9,088 nucleotides of DNA from Verrucomicrobiota bacterium (GTDB lineage: Bacteria > Verrucomicrobiota > Verrucomicrobiia > Limisphaerales > UBA9464), in NCBI GenBank assembly GCA_947464705.1, contig CANHYD010000077.1, positions 1-9,088 of the forward strand, given 5' to 3'. A model generated the notes under the pieces. The model had not been told where the DNA came from. It saw only the letters and a program-made list of their open reading frames with translations, and searched no databases. Of the stretch, positions 5,981-9,088 are shown in pieces (position 1 is the first letter of the stretch; each line of letters opens with the position of its first letter). Position numbers and translations under genes: made by a program.

Positions 5981-6523
5981 ATGAATTCCGTTAGCACCGT
6001 CGTTCTTTCCCGTGATTGCGATGCGGTCCAAATCCCTGCAGGCAATGTCGTCACCCTTCCGGCCGGAACCGAGGTGGACATCACCCAGACCCTCGGTGGG
6101 TCCTACACCGTCCACGCCATGGGCGGCCTGTTTCGCATCGGGCCCAAAGATGCAGACGCTTTGGGAATCACCCCCTCCGCCGCGGCATCGACCGCACCTG
6201 CCACCGGTGACACGGACGAAAAATCGGTCTGGGAAGCCCTCCGCAGCTGTTACGACCCCGAAATTCCGGTCAACATCGTCGATCTGGGACTGGTCTACGA
6301 CATGGGGATCGAGCTTCTTCCCAGCGGCACCAAAAAGGTCTTCGTGAAGATGACCCTGACCGCTCCTGGGTGTGGCATGGGAGCCACCATCGCCGGAGAT
6401 GCCCAACAGAAGATCCTCACCCTGCCGGGTGTTGAAGACGCATCGGTTGAGATCGTCTGGGACCCGCCCTGGCACCAAAGCATGATCACCGCCGAAGGAC
6501 GCCGCTTGCTGGGACTGGAGTGA
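5981..6523 (+). CDS. sufT: SufT-type Fe-S cluster assembly/maturation protein (DUF59/MIP18)
   Basis: Cytoplasmic protein of the long SufT family, linked to iron-sulfur cluster assembly or delivery. The 180 residues match the family length and have two parts. The N-terminal segment (about 1-55) carries the SufT-type LSRDCDAVQIPAGN and GGSYTVHAMGGLFRI. The C-terminal DUF59/MIP18 domain (about 83-180) carries CYDPEIPVNIVDLGLVYD, the MTLTAPGCGMG block with conserved C131, and IVWDPPW (158-164). A low-complexity Ala/Thr linker (65-78) joins them. No other suf gene is in the window, so this is an orphan sufT. ATG at 5981 has no Shine-Dalgarno. ribBA starts 74 nt downstream on the same strand, so cotranscription is likely. 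Confidence 0.9.
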   Translation: MNSVSTVVLSRDCDAVQIPAGNVVTLPAGTEVDITQTLGGSYTVHAMGGLFRIGPKDADALGITPSAAASTAPATGDTDEKSVWEALRSCYDPEIPVNIVDLGLVYDMGIELLPSGTKKVFVKMTLTAPGCGMGATIAGDAQQKILTLPGVEDASVEIVWDPPWHQSMITAEGRRLLGLE

Positions 6524-6597
6524 CTCTGAGCTCACGCTTCACGATTCCCCTGCCCTCCCGAAAGCCACGCCCCCAATCCGCGACTGATCGCCTGACA

Positions 6598-7803
6598 ATG
6601 AAGAAGACCGTCCCATTTCACGATATCCCCTCCGTCCTGAGCGATATCCGCCTAGGGAAAATGGTGGTCGTCGTGGATGACGAGGATCGAGAAAACGAAG
6701 GCGATCTGGTTATGGCTGCCGAAAAGGTGACCCCGGATGCGATCAACTTCATGGCCAAACACGGACGAGGGCTGATTTGCGTTCCGACGGTGGGCGAGCG
6801 GCTCAAACAACTGGGCATCGAACAGATGGTTGTGCAGAACCGCGACGTTTATAAGACCGACTTCCAGGTCAGTGTCGATGCTGCCAAAGGAATCAGCACC
6901 GGCATCAGCGCCGCTGACCGAGCCCGGACCATCCAAGTCATGGTGGACCCAACGGCCACGCCCGCGGATCTCGTTCAACCGGGGCACGTCTTCCCCTTGC
7001 GATCTAAGGCCGGAGGGGTCCTGCGCCGAGCCGGACATACCGAAGCGGCCGTTGATCTGGCCACTCTGTCAGGCCTGCGCCCTGCCGGGGTAATTTGTGA
7101 AATCATGAATGATGACGGGTCGATGGCCCGCCTGCCTGAGTTGCTGCGTTTCGCCAAGAAACACAAACTCAAGATCTGCACCATCGAGTCGCTGATCCAA
7201 TTCCGACGGAATTCCGAAAAACTGATCGACCGGGTCGAATCGATCCGAATGCCTACCGACTATGGTGATTTCACACTGCACCTATACTCGTCCAAGGTGG
7301 ATGGGGCAGAGCACTTGGCTCTGGTGAAAGGCGAGGTGTCCGGCAAAAAAGGGGTTATGGTTCGGGTGCACAGCGAATGCCTGACCGGAGACGTTTTCGG
7401 CTCCCGCCGATGCGACTGCGGACCCCAGTTGCATGCGGCCATGGCGCGAATCGAGAAGGAAGGTCGAGGCGTCATTCTCTACATGAGGCAAGAGGGGCGG
7501 GGTATCGGGCTGGGTGCCAAGATCAAAGCCTACAAGTTGCAAGAGCAGGGTTTGGACACTGTAGAAGCCAATCTGCAACTGGGTTTTCCGATGGACTTGA
7601 GAGACTACGGATTTGGGGCTCAGATGCTGTCAGATCTGGGGGTGAAGAAGATTCGTCTGCTAACCAACAACCCCAAGAAGGTGGTGGGCCTGCAGGGGCA
7701 TGGGTTGGAGATCATCGAGCAACTCCCCATTCGGGTGACGCCTAATCCCGACAACGAGCGCTACCTCAAAACCAAACGAGACCGCATGGGCCACCTGCTC
7801 TAA
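6598..7803 (+). CDS. ribBA: Bifunctional 3,4-dihydroxy-2-butanone 4-phosphate synthase / GTP cyclohydrolase II
   Basis: Two-domain enzyme that starts both branches of riboflavin synthesis: RibB makes the four-carbon unit from ribulose 5-phosphate and RibA opens GTP. From ATG at 6598 it has 401 residues, the usual RibBA length. The RibB domain (about 1-205) has VVDDEDRENEGD (25-36), GISTGISAADRA (98-109), QPGHVFPLR (127-135), GHTEA (146-150) and ICEIMNDDG (166-174). The RibA domain (about 206-401) has RVHSECLTGD with zinc ligand C261, RRCDCG with C272 and C274, RQEGRGIGL (297-305) and LTNNPKK (355-361). A GTG at 6520 overlapping the sufT stop would add 26 residues, but family alignment starts at MKKTVPFHDI. 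No FMN riboswitch is seen upstream; the gene likely shares a transcript with sufT. Confidence 0.96.
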   Translation: MKKTVPFHDIPSVLSDIRLGKMVVVVDDEDRENEGDLVMAAEKVTPDAINFMAKHGRGLICVPTVGERLKQLGIEQMVVQNRDVYKTDFQVSVDAAKGISTGISAADRARTIQVMVDPTATPADLVQPGHVFPLRSKAGGVLRRAGHTEAAVDLATLSGLRPAGVICEIMNDDGSMARLPELLRFAKKHKLKICTIESLIQFRRNSEKLIDRVESIRMPTDYGDFTLHLYSSKVDGAEHLALVKGEVSGKKGVMVRVHSECLTGDVFGSRRCDCGPQLHAAMARIEKEGRGVILYMRQEGRGIGLGAKIKAYKLQEQGLDTVEANLQLGFPMDLRDYGFGAQMLSDLGVKKIRLLTNNPKKVVGLQGHGLEIIEQLPIRVTPNPDNERYLKTKRDRMGHLL

Positions 7804-7885
7804 TCGATTTACATCTGATCAGGTGGCAAGTTCTTGACGCATCACTCCTGAAGAGCGATCTCGATCGTTGTCGAATTCCCGAGGC

Positions 7886-7965
7886 CCACTGATGATCTGT
7901 GCGCCCAAAAATCCTGCCCCAAAGTTCAGGGACAGTGTTTTGTTGGAAACACATCGCATCAGTGG
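7886..7965. repeat. 80-nt imperfect hairpin carrying a repeat-core variant
   Basis: One long stem-loop in the convergent gap between ribBA and the hydroxypyruvate-isomerase-like gene. From outside in: CCACTGATG (7886-7894) with CATCAGTGG (7957-7965); TGTG with CACA; CCAA with TTGG; AAA with TTT; then CTGCCCC (7914-7920) with GGGACAG (7929-7935) around an 8-nt loop. Small internal loops and one 2-nt bulge separate the helices; about 27 pairs in total. AGGGACAG at 7928-7935 is the inverse of CTGTCCCT, the core of the other repeats. It looks like a REP or MITE-like unit and could act as a transcription end for both genes. Confidence 0.55.
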
Positions 7966-8038
7966 TCTTCCGCCAAACCCGGGAATCCCGCTTCCAAACT
8001 CAAAAGCATCGGTTCGTCAAATCGGGCCTTATCCAGAC

Positions 8039-8911
8039 TCAGACATCACACAAACGGACCGCTTGCCTCAGTGATCCCAGCGCATCAGGACGAGCCGGTA
8101 TGAATTCCTGGGCGACAAACCCCTTGTAGCCAGTATCGACTATGGCTCTGAGGATCGCGGGATAATTCAGTTCCTGCGTCTCATCGATCTCATGCCGGCC
8201 CGGAACACCACCCGTGTGATAATGGGCAAAATAGGCGTTTTGTTTGCGGATTGTGGCAATAACATCCCCCTCCATGATCTGCATGTGGTAGATATCGTAG
8301 AGAAGCTTGAACGACTCGGAACCGATCTCCTTACAAAGTGCCACACCCCAGGCCGACTTGTCGCACATGTAGTCCGTATGATCGACCCTAGAGTTCAGAA
8401 GTTCCATCACCAGCGTCACCCGATTACGCTCACAAACCCCCATTAACCGCTTCAACCCAGTAGCACAATTCTTGAGTCCAATCGCATCGTCCATTCCAGC
8501 CCGATTGCCTGAGAAGCAAATCACATTCTGTAGACCGGCTTTGGCGGCCAGCGGGATCCATTCCTCATAGGCAGCTACCAAGGTGTCGTGATGCTCCAAC
8601 CGATTAAAACCCTTGGTAATACCCCCAACACCGTTCTTCACCGGGTTGCTAGTGATTGCACAAGTCAATCCATGCTTCTTGACCACCTCCCATTCACCCG
8701 GGCCGAGTAACTCGATGGACTGGAGTCCCATGGCCTTGCCGGCAATGGCCAACTCGTCGAGAGAAACCTTGGGGTAGCACCATTTGCAGACGGAGTGACG
8801 AATGCGCCCCTGGAGACCACTGACCGCGTCAGCGGCCCCGAGGCGCTGGGAGAGGGAGGCAGCCGCCAGCGAGGCGGCGGTGGTCATGGCAGATCGACGT
8901 GTGAGTCTCAT
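8039..8911 (-). CDS. Tat-exported hydroxypyruvate-isomerase-like TIM barrel protein
   Basis: Protein of 290 residues in the hydroxypyruvate isomerase / xylose-isomerase-like TIM barrel family, predicted to leave the cytoplasm. The N-terminus MRLTRRSAMTTAASLAAASL is a Tat signal: twin arginine, Ala-rich hydrophobic stretch, and a likely cleavage site near LGAADA (about 24-29). Hyi-like residues follow: E170 in TLVMELLNS, D206 and H209 in LLYDIYHMQ, HYHTGGVPGRHE (230-241) with ELNY, and E269 in VAQEFIP. These acidic and histidine residues are the expected metal and catalytic sites. Start ATG at 8911 places the twin arginines at 5-6; upstream in-frame ATGs at 8923 and 8950 are possible but the latter lies in the repeat hairpin. 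The exact substrate is unknown; sugar or keto-acid isomerisation in the periplasm is inferred. It is divergent from the RAYT and convergent with ribBA. Confidence 0.85.
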   Translation of the reverse strand: MRLTRRSAMTTAASLAAASLSQRLGAADAVSGLQGRIRHSVCKWCYPKVSLDELAIAGKAMGLQSIELLGPGEWEVVKKHGLTCAITSNPVKNGVGGITKGFNRLEHHDTLVAAYEEWIPLAAKAGLQNVICFSGNRAGMDDAIGLKNCATGLKRLMGVCERNRVTLVMELLNSRVDHTDYMCDKSAWGVALCKEIGSESFKLLYDIYHMQIMEGDVIATIRKQNAYFAHYHTGGVPGRHEIDETQELNYPAILRAIVDTGYKGFVAQEFIPARPDALGSLRQAVRLCDV

Positions 8912-8931
8912 ATGTGTTCCCATAAACGAAC

Positions 8932-8975
8932 AGCCTGTCCCTCCCGTCAAAACAAAACCATTCGAGGGACAGGCT
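8932..8975. repeat. Inverted pair of the REP-like repeat (copies 7 and 8)
   Basis: AGCCTGTCCCTC (8932-8943) and GAGGGACAGGCT (8964-8975) are perfect 12-bp inverted copies around a 20-nt loop. This REPIN-like arrangement lies 53 nt upstream of the start codon of a REP-associated transposase. It links the repeat family to that gene. Confidence 0.8.
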
Positions 8976-8982
8976 CTTTTTT
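8932..8982 (+). terminator. Terminator-like hairpin formed by the repeat pair, facing the RAYT
   Basis: The 12-bp stem of the inverted repeat pair is followed on the plus strand by C and six T residues (8977-8982), the layout of an intrinsic terminator. It would stop plus-strand transcripts entering the RAYT from the left, including antisense transcripts of the neighbouring gene. The 20-nt loop is longer than in strong terminators, so its strength is uncertain. Confidence 0.55.
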
Positions 8983-9010
8983 CTGAAAGAACCCGGCTTG
9001 AGCCAACGAA

Positions 9011-9032
9011 TCATGAAGCAGACGCTTCATGA
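9011..9032 (+). promoter_or_regulatory. Start-codon-sequestering hairpin of the RAYT
   Basis: TCATGAAGC (9011-9019) and GCTTCATGA (9024-9032) form a perfect 9-bp stem with a 4-nt loop AGAC. The RAYT start codon ATG (9029-9031) lies inside the 3' arm. If transcribed from upstream, the start codon would be paired. IS200, a relative of RAYTs, has a comparable leader stem-loop that limits transposase translation; the function here is inferred. Confidence 0.55.
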
Positions 9033-9088
9033 GAACACGACGCCTCAAGGCCCATCCCGATGCCTCCAGCGGTTTCTACCACTGCATG
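9029..9088 (+). CDS. REP-associated tyrosine transposase (RAYT, Y1_Tnp family), first 20 codons, cut by window edge
   Basis: ATG at 9029 opens a frame that stays open to the edge and encodes MRTRRLKAHPDASSGFYHCM. The basic start followed by FYHCM is the typical N-terminus of Y1 transposases of the REP-associated type, where a Y-H-x-x-x-R block continues into the domain. The catalytic HUH motif and tyrosine lie outside the window, so identity rests on this short N-terminal pattern and on context: a perfect inverted pair of the short intergenic repeat stands directly upstream, as expected for a RAYT and its REP sequences. RAYTs are single-stranded-DNA HUH enzymes related to IS200/IS605 TnpA and mobilise or spread REP sequences. 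Confidence 0.72.
   Translation, partial: MRTRRLKAHPDASSGFYHCM

Noticed and set aside
5915..6535. 206-codon minus-strand frame
   Set aside because: Antisense shadow of sufT, whose motifs are clear on the plus strand.
6520..6597. GTG start for ribBA overlapping the sufT stop codon (GTGA)
   Set aside because: It would add 26 residues (Pro/Arg/Ser-rich) that the RibBA family does not have; ATG at 6598 fits the usual N-terminus.
6524..6597. FMN riboswitch before ribBA
   Set aside because: The gap is 74 nt, too short for the aptamer, and no RFN motif is visible here or in the sufT upstream region.
8912..8950. Earlier starts for the hyi-like protein at 8950 or 8923
   Set aside because: The start at 8950 would place coding sequence in the repeat hairpin loop. 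ATG at 8911 gives a normal Tat signal; 8923 remains possible.

Overview
The window is GC-rich and gene-dense. It looks like chromosomal DNA of a Verrucomicrobiota-like bacterium. That assignment is an inference from the style of the partial REP-associated transposase at the right edge, the short GGGACAGGCT repeats, a Tat-exported sugar-isomerase-like protein and the scarcity of Shine-Dalgarno sequences. No rRNA or marker gene is present to prove it.

Layout, left to right. (1) 1-1573, minus: the first 524 residues of a single-chain glycine dehydrogenase (gcvP), cut by the window edge. (2) 1574-1917: a non-coding stretch with four copies of an 11-bp repeat, AGCCTGTCCCT; one copy forms a terminator-like hairpin. 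(3) 1918-3690, plus: hisC (histidinol-phosphate aminotransferase) then pgsA (phosphatidylglycerophosphate synthase), probably one transcript. (4) 5642-3776, minus: a complete regulated unit made of a sigma70-like promoter, a SAM-I (S-box) riboswitch with its terminator and antiterminator, a threonine-synthase-like PLP enzyme, and a CysO/MoaD/ThiS-type sulfur carrier ending in Gly-Gly. (5) 5587-5980: a divergent non-coding stretch with dyads and two more repeat copies. (6) 5981-7803, plus: sufT (Fe-S assembly/maturation, DUF59) then ribBA (riboflavin synthesis). (7) 7886-7965: an 80-nt imperfect hairpin holding a variant of the repeat core. (8) 8911-8039, minus: a Tat-signal hydroxypyruvate-isomerase-like TIM barrel protein. 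(9) 8932-9088: an inverted pair of the repeat forming a terminator-like hairpin, then a start-codon hairpin and the first 20 codons of a REP-associated tyrosine transposase (RAYT).

Two things stand out. First, an OFF-type SAM riboswitch controls a threonine-synthase-like enzyme together with a sulfur-carrier protein. Repression by SAM fits methionine supply better than threonine supply. I therefore infer that the pair may make homocysteine from O-phosphohomoserine using carrier-bound sulfur, in the way CysM and CysO make cysteine from O-phosphoserine. Second, the repeats and the RAYT look like one REP/RAYT system. Its copies lie only between genes, and some have become terminator-like structures, including one in front of the RAYT itself. 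The RAYT also has a hairpin over its start codon, an arrangement resembling the known IS200 control of transposase expression.
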